Positions 25,035 through 37,764 of a DNA stretch of 64,000 bases are shown piece after piece. The stretch is from Proteromonas lacertae. Lineage: Eukaryota; Sar; Bigyra; Opalinata; Proteromonadidae. The stretch is from positions 310,001-374,000 of the forward strand of contig NGBS01000292.1 of assembly GCA_002245135.1 (NCBI GenBank), given 5' to 3'. Both the position numbers and the translations under genes were made by a program. The notes below the pieces were generated by a model. That model worked only from the letters and a program-made list of their open reading frames with translations. It was not told where the DNA came from and ran no database searches. Position 1 is the stretch's first letter. Every line of letters begins with the position of its first letter.

Positions 25035-27395
25035 TTATTTATAAGAGTTTGAATACATCATCTCATCCAAAATTTCATAATTTGAGATAGAATCTAATAA
25101 CCATCTTATACTCAACACTTTTATGTCATTAGGTAATGATCGTATTATATCATATCCATTTATTGAAAATATACAATATTTATTATCACTTTCCATTTTT
25201 ATTAATTCATTCACATTCTTCACATATTTCCCTCCTCCAAGTTCTATCAACTCATATAATTCACTTACACTTGGTAAACTCTTAGAAGTATAATCTCCAA
25301 TCAAATAAAACACAAAACCATCAAATAATTTCTTTGGATTTAATCTCGATCTTTTAGGAGAATATGGTATTAAAGATAATACACTTTTATCACCTTCTAT
25401 TTCATACCTTTCTTCATTCATTATTTTATTATTCTTTATACAATCATCTAACCATGATATATCACATATCCATAAGTGATTTAATATACCAAAACTATTC
25501 AAAAAATAATGGAAATATATAAATATACAAATATTTCAAAGTTCTTTCACTTATTCTATATTCTTTATTATCAATTTTTGTCATTTTTGATTTTGTTATT
25601 ATATGCGTTACTTCTGTTGATATATAAGTTGTGATTATTATATCTTTGTTATTTTGTTTTTTCAATAATTCGATATATTTATTATATTCACTTTTATGAA
25701 TTCCACTAAAGATAATTATTACTTTTGGCATAATAATTTCTTCATTTATTTTTACACTTTCATTCTCATTTTCTTCTTCTTTCTTTTTATTCACTTTTCT
25801 CTTCTTAGTTGATGATTTTTCATTATTATTCTCATTCTCTTTTTTCACTTTTATATTCTCTTTATTATTTTCAATTAAATATCCTTTTGATTGTATATCA
25901 TTCAATATTTCTTCAGGATAATGCAATAATGAATGCTTTTCACAATAACTCTTTCTCAATAAATGACCTGTTTTGTTACTTTCCATTACTTTCATACAGA
26001 ATCCATTATATAAACAACATTGAAGATGATAAGATTTATAACAGCGAGGATGATGACACTATAATAAATATATATATTTCAATTTATATACTTGAATACA
26101 TGGTAATCCATTATCAATTCCACATACACTACATTTTAATAAATATCTTTCACTATCAATTCTATCTAACCCATAAATCATTCCATTTTCTAAATAAGGT
26201 TCAGGAATCCAGACATAACAACACATATGGCAATAATTATCATTATTATTATTTGATTTTATTAAATATCCACCACTTCTTCCACATAATTTACATTTGA
26301 TTTTTGTACTATCATTTCCATCATTACAACATTGACATATAAATTCATTTGAGTTATTATTATTTTTGATGAATTTTTGATAATAATATTCATCAACACA
26401 ATCTGTATGCACTATTACATTACATTTTTTACATTTCAAAACATTTTCATTATCATCATCTTCGATTTTATCTCTACATATATCACATTGTATAATGTCT
26501 TTATCTATTATTGTATTTATATAATATTCATCATCTCTTATCTTATTATTTTTCTTATTACTACTATTATTATTTGTTGATATTGGTGAATAAAGTATTT
26601 TATTTGGTTTATGCAAATGGTTTAGATGAACTTTTGATTTGTAAATAATTGAAGTGTTTTTATTTTTATTACTAATTTGTGTATAATTTCTCTTTATTTT
26701 TTGTGGAGATGATTCATTCTCTATTTGTTTATTATTATTGCCTTCTTCTTCTTCTTCTATTTCATTTACTTTTTCTGTTTCTTCTTCAATTTCCATCTCA
26801 GCATTTTCTTTATTTTCCCCTTCTTTTTCTTCTTCTTCTACTATAGTTGATTGTTTTTCTAATTGTTTTTCTATTTGATTATCTAATTGATCTAGAAGAT
26901 TCTGTGTTGTGGATTGAGTGTGATTTTGGCTTTTACTTGTATGTGATTTTCTTAATGACGAATTATGCACTAATGAGTTGAAAATAATATCTGCAGTATC
27001 TGGTTGAGATAAATCAAAAGGAGTATCAACATTATGACTTGGATGTATTTGTTTATATAGAGAGACTAAATGTTTTATCTAAATATATTAGAAATGATCT
27101 GAATATAAATACTATTGGAGCTGGGAATATAGATCTAGGAATTACTTCTGATTTACACAAAGGACAGCGTTTATGGATTTTTAATTGATGTTCAATACAT
27201 TCTCTATTATATTGATTAACAAATATAGCAAATACTTGCAGAAAGCGTGATAACAAGGAGTGAAATATGGATTATTATAGAAAGAAAGACTAAAAAGTAA
27301 ATTACATTCATTTAATACCATATAGTACATCTGAAATTTACACCTAGTTTTTCTATTGCTTCAGAAACTTCACCAATATGACTATCTTCTTGCAT
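25035..27395 (-). CDS. BRCA1-like protein: RING, extended PHD, two BRCT domains
   Basis: Start at 27395. A RING finger is spliced from three exons: CTIC, then CYHAFC|KEC and CPLCKSEV. A further intron joins it in frame to a long acidic, low-complexity linker (26970-26520). Next is an extended PHD: CDICRDKI, CKKCNVIVHTDC, CQCC, CKLCGRSGGYL, CHMCCYVWIPE, then across an intron CHHPRCYKSYHLQCC. The C-terminus has tandem BRCT domains: IIIFSGIHKSEYNKYIELLKK...THIITKSKM, WICDISWLDDCIKNNKIM, then FDGFVFYLIGDY and SIRWLLDSISNYEIL. RING-ePHD-BRCT2 is the layout of plant BRCA1/BARD1 orthologs; animals lack the PHD. It should act as a ubiquitin ligase in homologous-recombination repair in the nucleus. 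BRCA1 and BARD1 cannot be told apart from this sequence alone. Confidence 0.85.
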
Positions 27396-27469
27396 TTGGC
27401 GGGTTTTCGCAGAATAGTTTTGCAATCAAGCCTTTTGTCAAGTTATAAAACGTTTTTTTTCTGTTTATA

Positions 27470-28390
27470 ATGACTGAGGAAGTTCCATTACTTGATCATA
27501 CTAAAATGAGGGAAAGTTTAGGGTATAGAAGACAGGTAAAACCACCAGTACATGAACCACCTCCATTAGAGTATATTTCTTATTTTATTGAAATTAGTGT
27601 TCATCTTGAAGCTCAACGAATGCATTTTCCACCAGCATATGGATATGAAAAAGAATTCAGACCTTGTAGGAGATATATCGATGAAGATACTGTCTGCACA
27701 AATCTAGATAGAGAACATGTATTAAAAGAATTATTTACATACATAGGGAAAATTGCATTGTCAACCATTCCCACCAATAGATATAAATTATGGTGAAAAA
27801 GTCCATTATCAACAGCATCTAGCCACAACCGATTGGAACACATACGATCTAAAAGCCACTTTCCAAATGGGTCATAAATGTCCAGTAATAGTCGAAGGGA
27901 CACAACAGAGAAGATGTTTATATCCAAGTAAAGATACTTGTATTGAATTATTGATGGGAAGAAAACACCGTGTTTTAGATATGAGAGATAGAAACTATAT
28001 ACCGTGCTATGTACCAGGAGATAAGAATTATTCAAATCCAGAGTTTTCACCAGGTTTCTTTATCACTGATAGATATATGCCAAATTCAGATTTTGATAGG
28101 AAAAATCATACTTATAATAGAGTATATTATTATTTAAATATATTTATTAATAGTTGACATTCAGTACATTAACTATGTCAAAACGTGATCCAAATAAGAA
28201 GATGGTTACTTATAAAGAAAAACATACAAAGAAATTAAAGAATGAGGAAGTGGATGATATTAAATCATTGACTAATTGGGAGGAAGAACATGGATTTACT
28301 AAGAATCAACAACCAGAACCAGAGCCTGAAGCTAGACCAGCATCTAGAAAATCAAAGGTTAAATCACCTGTGAAGAAAGGAAAGAAATAA
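27470..28390 (+). CDS. Unrecognised conserved-looking protein with basic C-terminus
   Basis: Three or four exons join in frame. MTEEVPLLDHTKMRESLGYRR opens exon 1; a 27-nt in-frame stretch ending TAG (27574-27600) is probably an intron; a 28-nt intron follows REH; and a 31-nt intron follows YNR before LTFSTLTMSKRDPNKK. The middle is rich in Cys, Pro, Tyr and His (e.g. CRRYIDEDTVCTNLDREH, MRDRNYIPCYVPGDKNYSNP) without a pattern I can assign. The tail is Lys-rich (SKVKSPVKKGKK). Total about 270 residues. The Pro/Tyr-rich repeats recall microtubule-inner or ciliary proteins, but I cannot support that firmly. Confidence 0.6.
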
Positions 28391-28519
28391 AGTGTATAGT
28401 ATTTAATATAGTAATTTTCTAATTTGTTGTCAATTATTTAACTTAAGTTATTATGAATATATGTGTTTTTGTGAAGAATTAAACAGAAATTGATAATAAC
28501 AGACAATAAATAATGTTAT

Positions 28520-28808
28520 TTATTTTTTATTTACTTCTTTAGTCATTGTTTCGTAATTATCTGTAGTTATTTGAAAAACTTGAAGTAATTTTGAAGAGCA
28601 ATTAGACATACAATTTTCATCTACTAATATTCTGTTTATCCCTAATTTTGAAAAATTGTTTAAACATCTTTCAGAACATACTTTATCAATATAATATTGT
28701 TGACTAATAGATATAACAATAACAATGATGATACTTTATTTCTTCTTGATGATTTAATTTATCAAGTTCATTTAAGAACACTTCTTTATCCTTCTTATTG
28801 AGATTCAT
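28520..28808 (-). CDS. Small Tim chaperone (Tim8/9/10/13 family)
   Basis: Two exons, 28808-28735 and 28703-28520, with a 31-nt intron (28704-28734), encode 85 residues in an intact frame. The second exon carries the twin CX3C motif: DKVCSERCLNNF and DENCMSNCSSKLL, spaced as in small Tims. These form hexameric chaperones in the mitochondrial intermembrane space that escort hydrophobic precursors; each CX3C pair forms disulfides through Mia40. It is divergent from the coiled-coil gene, with 123 bases between starts. The subtype cannot be assigned by eye. It is easy to miss because of the intron. Confidence 0.85.
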
Positions 28809-28931
28809 TGAAAAATGTAATTCAGTAATTGTGACTTAATGACCAAAAGTAAATTACATTCAATTTCTAACTGATTTATTTTCAAAATTTAAATTCAAAT
28901 TTTTAATTCTTTATTAAGAGAATAGAATAGA

Positions 28932-30675
28932 ATGAATCTTCGTGCATCTGGAAAATCTTTTAGTAGTTCTGGACCTAAACCCAGAAACACAGTACCAAAG
29001 CCTGTACCTATGGTATTGAAACATAAATGTCCAACTGGTGTTAGTCCCGGTGGAATATATCCAAATGGAAATGTATTAGAAGACGAAACAGCCAAGTTAC
29101 TATCAAGAAGACCTTGTCATTGGGGTGAATCAGATAAACACAGTTCAAATAAGCCACCAGTGCCTTCATCATTAGGAAATGGAAAGGGTGGTGCAGATGT
29201 ATCAAATGATGACTATGTTCACAACTTACAACAACAAATCTATTTTCTAGAGTTAGAAGTCGAGCATTTAAAATCCAAAGGTACTTGTTCAACAGCAATG
29301 GTTGTACAAGGCAAACAAGCATTAGATGTAAAATTCATCGAATTTAAATCAATATTTGATGAATTGAAAGAGAAATCTGGGAAAAAGATCTTAGAAATGA
29401 AAAAAGAAAATGAAAACATTCAAAAACAATTAAACGAAAAAATCTCTAAACTAGTTACACTTAAGAATGAAATTGAAATAGCTCAAAGGGATAGAGATAA
29501 TGTAGTAATACAATATAACACATTAAAGCAGAGTATAGAGAAAATGAAATTAGAATTTCAGTACAGATTAGATGATAAAGAGAGAGAATATCAAGATTTA
29601 TTAGAAAGATATAATAATTTAAATACAAATCTTACACAAATATCTACTGAATATAATGTATATATTATATATATATATTAAAAATAGATATTTAAAAAAC
29701 ATACTGAATCTAATAAAGACCAAGATAAAAAAGAAATGGAAAATTATAAACGATTTATTGATAAATATAACAAAGAAAGAACCCAATTAATACAGCAAAA
29801 GACACAATTGGAAATACAAAATAATGATTTAAATGCACAAGTTAATAGTATAACAAATAGTGTTGATAAAGTATATATAAAAAATATATATATATTAATA
29901 GATGAAAATAGATGTTGCAAATAAAGATGATGAATTAATGAAAGTAGAAAATAAACTGAATGAAATAAGTGAAGTGAATAAAATATTAGATAATAAAAAC
30001 AATGAATTAATAACTGAATTATCCAAGATTAAAGCTGATAATGAAGAGAATAAGAATATTATCACTTATTTAAAGAATCAACAGGATGAATTAACTTCAA
30101 AATATAGCACATTAGCTTCTGAAAAAGATAAAAATGATAGAATGTTGGAATATGAGAAAACAAATAATAACAATTTAATGAGTCAAATTGAAGATTTAAC
30201 ACAACGATTGTATGAATGTCAAGATCAATTATCGAAACAAGAGGTGTTGATAGTGAAATATGAAAAAGATGAGGAGATTAATAGAGATAGAGAGAATAAT
30301 AGAGATTTAAATAATGAAAATATTAAGAATAAGAATATAGAATTGTTGTCACACATCAAAGTGTTGAATGATAATAATGATGAGTTAAAAGATGAAATTA
30401 GACAGTTGAAACAAGAAATACAGTCTCAGAAAGAGTTAATTGTGGAGTTACACATAGAAAATGAAGAATTAAAGAAGGAAGAAGAGATGTATAAGAAGAT
30501 GAAAGATTTGAAGCTAGAGAGCCTAAATTGTTTGATGAAATCTAATATAGAAGCAGCTGCTACAATTGATGGATTTATTAAAACAGTAAAACCAGAAGAT
30601 AGAAGGCATCAACAAGATGAAGGTATAAATAGTACCAATGATATTGATGAACATAATAGTAATGATGAAGAATAA
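28932..30675 (+). CDS. Long coiled-coil protein, unrecognised
   Basis: Three exons (28932 to ~29658, ~29689 to ~29871, ~29902 to 30675) separated by AT-rich introns of about 30 nt (gtatat...tag). A Pro/Gly-rich head (residues 1-95; SSSGPKPRNTVPKPVPM, CPTGVSPGGIYPNG) is followed by NDDYVHNLQQQIYFLELEVEHL and then almost uninterrupted heptad coiled coil for ~450 residues. The tail is acidic and Asn-rich. The head plus 'LQQQIYFLELE' start of the coil recalls ciliary or basal-body coiled-coil proteins, but I cannot name the family. Low complexity (Asn runs) matches the base bias. Confidence 0.7.
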
Positions 30676-31859
30676 TAAATAAATAATTAACTATCATATA
30701 CGTCTTTATTTCTTTGTTGGTAAAATAATTGCTACACGATAAGAAAGTTTGACTCGAATTTAAATAGGACTTACATACTTCACTCAAACTGGCTTGAAAC
30801 TTTTTTAATTTAACACCTTTTTCTTTTCATTTTTTTGTTATGATAGAGTTTGAATCAAAAGTTAATATTTTGTATAAGTATTGAGTTCATGTTATAGTTT
30901 GTATTTTGCTATATAAATCAAAAATTAATTTTTGATGCATTTATAATTTAGATGATATAGACAATTAAACTGCATATTTCATAACATATGTACATATTCA
31001 GAAGTAATACATACTTAAAACCATTATATGTTCTTCGAACTAAGTCTTATTTTCAAATGCACTATCTTAATAGTTTAATGTTACTAATTATATGCAGTCA
31101 TACAAAATATGCAAAATATGGTACATCACACAACAAACTAACATGTATCTATCACGTACAAAAAGTACATTTGAATGCTGAAAGTAAATAAATCTTATTC
31201 ACAGCAATATGCATATTTAATCCTTGAATTCATGAATATAGGCTAAATAATGTTATAATCATAATAATTATAAAATTGAAAAAAAAAAGTAATTAAAACT
31301 CTTCAGCATAAGCAATTGTAAGTAAAAAAAATCATTTAAAATTGATATACAAAAATATTTATACTGAATATAATGTACACAAGAAGATAATTGGGTAAAT
31401 AAAAAATGAAAAAGTGATACAAAAGACAAATGTATTTGGTAATGTCATAATTACCTAAAAAAGATGATGATGGCTATACTTTTATTTTCTATCATAATAA
31501 TAGGTCAAATACATTGGTGTGAAGATAGAGTATTTGGAGGTTTTACAATAGAAATAAGAAGATATGTGATGGATGTAGATAGTGGATTTCGACAGTTGCA
31601 TATGTTTCTTAACAATTAATCCACAAATGTAATAATAACAAGTGGATTTACAACGAATCAATTATTTATAAACATAACTAGTAAATGTTAGTAAATAAAC
31701 CTTATGGTAATATATTTAGGTGTTAAGCATAATATAGATTGGTGTAGTATTTTGAATATATGGAGATATAAATTGTATCAGAATTATTCAATATAGTGTA
31801 TCTTCCACAATTCCATATGATTATCCAACAATAAAAAAGATAGTAGATTATTAATTAAG
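30676..31859. other. Long AT-rich stretch without a supported gene
   Basis: About 1.2 kb with no conserved frame. A short frame near 31464-31615 begins MMMAILLFSIIIIG and could be a signal-like exon of the decayed gene that follows, but it connects to nothing recognisable. No RNA gene is seen. Confidence 0.4.
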
Positions 31860-32665
31860 ATGGTCGAAGTAATTAGAAATGTAATTCGAAGTGCATTAAG
31901 AAATGCTAATCTAAAAGCAAGTGATATAAGTTATATTGAAGCTCAAATTATATGTTGGTGTTGTAAAAACAAATATTTCACATTTAGAATCAGCTTCAGG
32001 TATTGCAAGTTTGATTAAATCAATATTTATGTTAGAGAATAAGAAAATCATCACTTTAACTTGAATGATTTAAAGATAGCTATTCCAACAAAACATTTAC
32101 CATTACCAGAAACAGATAATAAATATTGTATTGGTATAAGTTCATTTGGATTTAGTGGAACAAATGCCTATGTTATATTAGAGAACTATATGAAACTCAA
32201 CCAATATTTAAAGAAAATATGGATGAATGTAATAAGATATTATCCTCCTATTCATCTCCAAATCTATTAGAACTATACACTCAACCCTGTTTATTCAGTA
32301 TCGAATATAGTTTATATAAGATGTGGTTAAGTAATGGAAGACTCGTGTGTATGCATAGTATAGGTGAATATGTAGCTGGAGACGTAAGTGGAATAATGAG
32401 TTTAGAAGATGGATTGAAATTAATAGCAACAAGAGGTAAATTGATGAGTAGTTTAGAACATAATAAAGGAGGAATATTAGCTATATTTTTAGAAAATGAG
32501 AAAGTGTGTTAGAATATATAAATAAATATAATGGTATAGAGATTGGATGTTATAATGGTCAAAAACTGAATGTAGTAGGGGTTTAATAAGTGAGATTGGA
32601 AAATTAGAGAATGAATTAAAGAAAGATAACATTCAATACAGTCTATTAGAAGTAAGTCATGTGTA
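31860..32665 (+). pseudogene. Decayed type I polyketide synthase fragment (ketosynthase end plus acyltransferase start)
   Basis: Fragments in several frames follow a type I PKS in the right order. MVEVIRNVIRSALRNANLK and SDISYIEAQ match the start of the ketosynthase 'VEAHGTGT' region. KIAIPTKHLPLPE and YCIGISSFGFSGTNAYVILEN match the ketosynthase end (SSFGFGGTNAH). LELYTQPCLFSIEYSLYKMW and HSIGEYVAGDVSGIMSLEDGL match the acyltransferase (GHSxGE, with the first Gly lost). A last piece reads EIGCYNGQKLNVV then SLLEVSHV. There is no upstream KS active-site Cys region and nothing after the AT start. With several frame breaks it is dead. The style resembles the large PKS families of social amoebae. 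Confidence 0.72.
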
Positions 32666-32839
32666 GTATAAGTTATGAAACGGTCATTTTTTTGAAAACA
32701 TCAAATCCTCAAAACTTGACCCAAACACCGAAAAAACTAACCATATCCCCAAATAACCCCCCAAAACAACACCACACCCCAAATTTATGCCAAAATTTTT
32801 ACCAAAATAAACAAATAAAGCTAATTATTCATTAATAAA

Positions 32840-35717
32840 CTATATTAGGTTAGAATAGTCACAGAATTCAGTTATAAAGATGTAGTAATCATCATCATGG
32901 TATAAATTTATATATATATTTATTATATTTATATCTATATCTATTTCTATATCTTCAATACTTATAATTCTATAAATTTTTAAGTTTATTGTTTCAACTT
33001 TTATTGGTTTTATTTTTATTATATTGTTTTCTATAGACTGAATTAAACCAAAGAGAATTAAGTTGTCATGATGGTATGCTACTATGGAATAACTGTTAAT
33101 CTCTATTGAGTTATACAAATCTTTTATTGATTTGCTCTTATTTGGTATTATATTATATTTTTTTCTTTCTTTTTTTTTATAATTAAATATATGCAGTTTA
33201 TTGATGAAGGATATACCATTAGATATAGACTTCTTTAGGAATCTAGGTGAGTATGATAATTTTTTTACTATCTTATAGGAACGCTCATATACTGAAGTAC
33301 TGTGATGGGCGAGAGGTCCAATACACAACATGTAATCCACAATATGCACAAGGCTGTGGATTGAAGGTGTGAAATAATAATTAGTTTCCAACACCAGCAA
33401 GTGGTAAATTAATTTCTTTTTTAATTCTATGGGTGATAATGTTGATTTATCATAATACAAACAATGGTTTATTATATCAATGAGTTCAAATAAGGAATGG
33501 TATATATCTTTATTTATGTTAGGTATCTTCAAAGCTGATAATAATAACAATGGTAGAATGTTTAAGAGTAGGAAATTTTGTTGGATAATATTATATATTC
33601 CAATATTTTTGATATTAATATCTTTATAGGTAGAAGATGATAAAGAATAGGTAAATTTAAAATTTTTTTCATCATAAATAGTATATAAATATTTTATAAC
33701 ATCTATATAGAATGGATAGATGCTGTTTCGTATTGTATGCATTGCATCATATCCGATTATATTAATTGTAAAATATTTTAATGTAAAAAAGGGGGATAAT
33801 GTATAGTTTTTAATTTTAATATTAGAGTTTAATAAGAAATTAGTAAAATCATCATCGGTAAAGACTTTCCAGGAGATTGTTTCAGAGTACTTGTATATGT
33901 CATTATAATAGTCCTTATATTGTAGGTCAAGTCCTCGTATAGAATGTTTGACTCTTTTATTATCTATAATTCTAGTATGGCAATTACAAGATCTGCAATA
34001 AAAATTAGATGAAATATAGTTATGCAACTTCAACAATTGTATAGTGGCTGGCATATCAGCTACTATACTTACTAGGTATATGTTATACATTTTATTATTA
34101 ATAGCTATACCATTAATGTAAAGATCATTTAAGTCTTCAATTAATTCATTAATTATTTCATCTATATTTTCAGATTTATCTGTGACAGATATAGGCTGTA
34201 TCATTGAACTATCATTTAAGCAATTCATGAATTTATATGAAAGGATATTTACGGATCTTTTTATTGATGCGAATTTGGCTATTTCAACGCCATCATATGA
34301 GATTTGTAATGGTATATGAGTATATTGTTTATGGATATCTTTATTATATATATTTTTATAGTTGTCTGATGTGTAGATGTCATGATAAGCATTTGGTGAA
34401 GGTGGTATAAATTCAAGAATATTTCTTTCAAGAATATATTTTATGCTTTTTTTAATAGATATATAACCATTTGGTTCTTGATAATTAATTATATAGTAAA
34501 CATGATTTCTTAAACTTTTTGTTGTTTTTTTAATATTCAAATTGTTAATACAACCAATAGTATCTATTTTGTTTAAAAACTCATCACTTTTTGTTAATGA
34601 TATTCCATTAGCCACAAAGAATTCCATTAGATAGATGGAGAACTTATCACTGTCATTCAGTGGAGTTTCTTCTGCATTATAATTTATAGGATAATCATAT
34701 TCTTCCTCATCGATAGCATAATCATAATACTCTTCCTTGTCACTAGGATTTTCAGACTCAATATTAGATGAATATACTAAATCATCATCTTCTTCTTCCT
34801 CCATATAGCTATTTAATAAACCAGAATTAGGATTTGATAAATTAGAATTAAGATTTGATAAATTAGAATTAAGATTTGATAAAGTAGAATTAGGATTTGA
34901 TAAACCAGAATTAGGATTTGATAAACCAGAATTAGGATTTGATAAACCAGAATTAGGATTTGATAAATTAGAATTAGGATTTGATAAATTAGAATTAGGA
35001 TTTGATAAAGTAGAATTAGGATTTGATAAATCAAAATTAGGATTTGATAAACCAGAAATAGGATTTGATAAATTAATTTTAAAATTAACAGCAAAATTGT
35101 AAGTATTATTAATAACTGATGATGTAATATTATGTAGATCGAAATCATTGATAGATAGAAATTTATCATTGTCATAGTATATAATATATCCATTACTTTT
35201 GTTTGTTATTTTATCAAGTTTATGTTTATCTTGCAAATATTGGAGTTTTTCAAGATAAGTTAGTTTATCTGTTTTCCCTTTTATCATTTTTCTGTAACTG
35301 TTTAATACTTTTATTACTTTAACTTTTCTGTTGTAATAAGGGAAAGGAATCATTATATATTTATCTAATATTGTATGAAGAACATTGAAAGTCACTTTCT
35401 TTTCCTTCTTTTCCATTCTTTTATTAAATATAATCGGATTTATACTTTTTAAACTAGAGAAATTGTTACAATCATATTTGATAATATCAATTTGGATATA
35501 ATTATTATTAATACAATTAAAATTTAAATGGTATTTATCAGCGTTAATATTGTAGGTTTGCGGATAGTATAATTTATTTATGTTTTGAATGAAAATATTA
35601 TTAGTATCATCATTATTACAATAATATATTACTGTAGTGTTTAGTTTTGATAAAACAGATAATACATAGCTTATATTATTAATAAAAGTTCTTTTAGCTT
35701 TTTTAATATTATTATAC
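32840..35717 (-). CDS. CMC/Plavaka-type DNA transposase frame, cut at its 5' end by a Mutator-like insertion
   Basis: A ~960-residue open frame. Its C-terminal half follows the transposases of the CACTA/Plavaka group: a Cys/His cluster (FYCRSCNCH), GYDAMHTIRNSIYPF (the 'DxMHLI' motif), LLILNILPLL-type helices, then YYFTPSIHSLVHIVDYM and IGPLAHHSTSVYERSYKIVKK, matching the 'NxHLLLHLxD..FGP...FE..N' region. Residues ~225-315 are a 7-residue repeat. The frame continues for ten codons into the inverted repeat of the Mutator-like element (to 35746), so its natural start is uncertain: Met at ~35724 or a start beyond the insertion. I found no terminal inverted repeats for this element. It may be a domesticated or stranded copy. 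The low-GC codon use matches the neighbours. Confidence 0.7.
34805..35075 (-). repeat. 21-bp tandem repeat encoding a 7-residue LSNPNS(x) motif
   Basis: About 13 copies of a 21-base unit (ttaggatttgataaaccagaa on the + strand, with small variants) lie inside the CMC-type transposase frame. They encode LSNPNSG/N/T/D repeats. The unit length keeps the frame open. Several copies are identical, so the array is expanding or being homogenised. Confidence 0.9.
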
Positions 35718-36060
35718 GAGGACATTTTTTTAGAACGGCTGTTCAAATTTTTAACACCCTATTTCTAGTGGCGTTACAGCCTTTATATTAAATTTCTTCA
35801 AGATATAGATAAGTAATTAAGAGTTTCTGAAACTATCTGTGAATTTCGTTTACTTATGATTAATTCATTTTGACATTAGTTTTAAAATTGATGTCCAAAC
35901 AAAAGTGCATAATATCTGCATTTAGGACCTCCAATTATTTTCGTAATAATATGTTTATTTAATGAAAAAATAAACAAAACATTTTCACAAAGCAAACCTC
36001 AAGTTTGAATGATTTTAAATTTTTTGGTTTTTAAGCTCCTTATTTAATAGATGAATAAGA
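35718..36060 (+). repeat. Left terminal inverted repeat of the MULE (outer, unique part)
   Basis: 343 bases, matching the reverse complement of 40493-40835 with no difference I could find. It is immediately followed by the 120-bp tandem array. The first 29 bases double as the start of the flanking CMC-type frame on the - strand. Confidence 0.92.
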
Positions 36061-36978
36061 AATATTATTATGTGGTTTTATGATTAATATACAAAGACAG
36101 AGTGGTGCTAGAATTAAAATATAGTGAATATGTTACATATTAGAAGTGATCTCAAAGAGAAGTCCAAAAAATGAATTAGAAATATTATTATGTGGTTTTA
36201 TGATTAATATACAAAGACAGAGTGGTGCTAGAATTAAAATATAGTGAATATGTTACATATTAGAAGTGATCTCAAAGAGAAGTCCAAAAAATGAATTAGA
36301 AATATTATTATGTGGTTTTATGATTAATATACAAAGACAGAGTGGTGCTAGAATTAAAATATAGTGAATATGTTACATATTAGAAGTGATCTCAAAGAGA
36401 AGTCCAAAAAATGAATTAGAAATATTATTATGTGGTTTTATGATTAATATACAAAGACAGAGTGGTGCTAGAATTAAAATATAGTGAATATGTTACATAT
36501 TAGAAGTGATCTCAAAGAGAAGTCCAAAAAATGAATTAGAAATATTATTATGTGGTTTTATGATTAATATACAAAGACAGAGTGGTGCTAGAATTAAAAT
36601 ATAGTGAATATGTTACATATTAGAAGTGATCTCAAAGAGAAGTCCAAAAAATGAATTAGAAATATTATTATGTGGTTTTATGATTAATATACAAAGACAG
36701 AGTGGTGCTAGAATTAAAATATAGTGAATATGTTACATATTAGAAGTGATCTCAAAGAGAAGTCCAAAAAATGAATTAGAAATATTATTATGTGGTTTTA
36801 TGATTAATATACAAAGACAGAGTGGTGCTAGAATTAAAATATAGTGAATATGTTACATATTAGAAGTGATCTCAAAGAGAAGTCCAAAAAATGAATTAGA
36901 AATATTATTATGTGGTTTTATGATTAATATACAAAGACAGAGTGGTGCTAGAATTAAAATATAGTGAATATGTTACAT
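36061..36978 (+). repeat. 120-bp tandem array, left arm of the MULE (7.65 copies)
   Basis: Units begin at 36061, 36181, 36301, 36421, 36541, 36661, 36781 and 36901; the last stops after 78 bases. All copies appear identical. The unit starts AATATTATTATGTGGTTTTA and holds no long frame. Subterminal repeats are common transposase-binding sites in MULEs, which is a plausible role here (inference). Confidence 0.97.
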
Positions 36979-37764
36979 GTAATTTAATAGTTACTAGTCA
37001 TTATGGATAATTTAATTAAAATATAAAAGTGAATATTGTTTTTGGTTGTTACAATTAAATTGTATATGTAGATGAAGTAATATACTAACAATGTTGATGA
37101 TAAGCATCGAGAATTATAGCAGAATTAGGAAAGATGTTTGAGTAGAAGATTTATTGGAATTTAAATGGTGAATCTGACACACTCACTGGCTTTTAGTTAT
37201 TTAGCAAAGGAAAGAAAAATAACAGTAACAACAACTCTAGTAATAAACTTAATAACTTATTCTAATAGCCATTAGATTATTATGAAAATATTTTATAGTT
37301 TATTAATAAAATAGTGTTAATAAGTGTTTTTAAGCTATGTTAGTTAAAAATTACTTCAAAGGGATTGAAATTGATATTTTAAATACTATGATAATTTGTT
37401 ACTGTGATATTAATTTCATTTAATAATAAATTAGTATTAGAAAAGAAGAGAATATGAGATTATATGATTTATACTTCACAACACCATAAGAATTTAATGA
37501 ATTAGAATGTGATTAGAGAAGTGTATTATCAATATAGATAATAAGAAATTGTTATTCAATGAAGATAATAATATCAATAAAACAAAAGAAAATATTAATA
37601 TATATTATTACAGTTTATATGAAGAATGTAAATACATGATAAAAGAATGAATAAATGATAAAATATTGATAGTATAATTGTATAGTATTTGAATAGATAT
37701 TCAAGATAAAATGATAAAATCGTATAATATAACCAATATACTTATATAATATTATAATTAAAAT
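36979..37764. other. MULE internal non-coding region
   Basis: About 790 AT-rich bases between the left array and the 3' end of the transposase frame. No conserved frame is seen. It probably holds the transposase terminator. Confidence 0.5.

Noticed and set aside
35700-35717. An 8-11 bp target-site duplication around the MULE
   Set aside because: The bases directly outside the two ends do not match as direct repeats in any register I tried.
36061-36978. Tandem 120-bp repeats as a possible CRISPR-like array or satellite
   Set aside because: Units are contiguous without unique spacers, lie inside MULE inverted repeats and recur inverted at 40.1-40.5 kb; they are transposon subterminal repeats.
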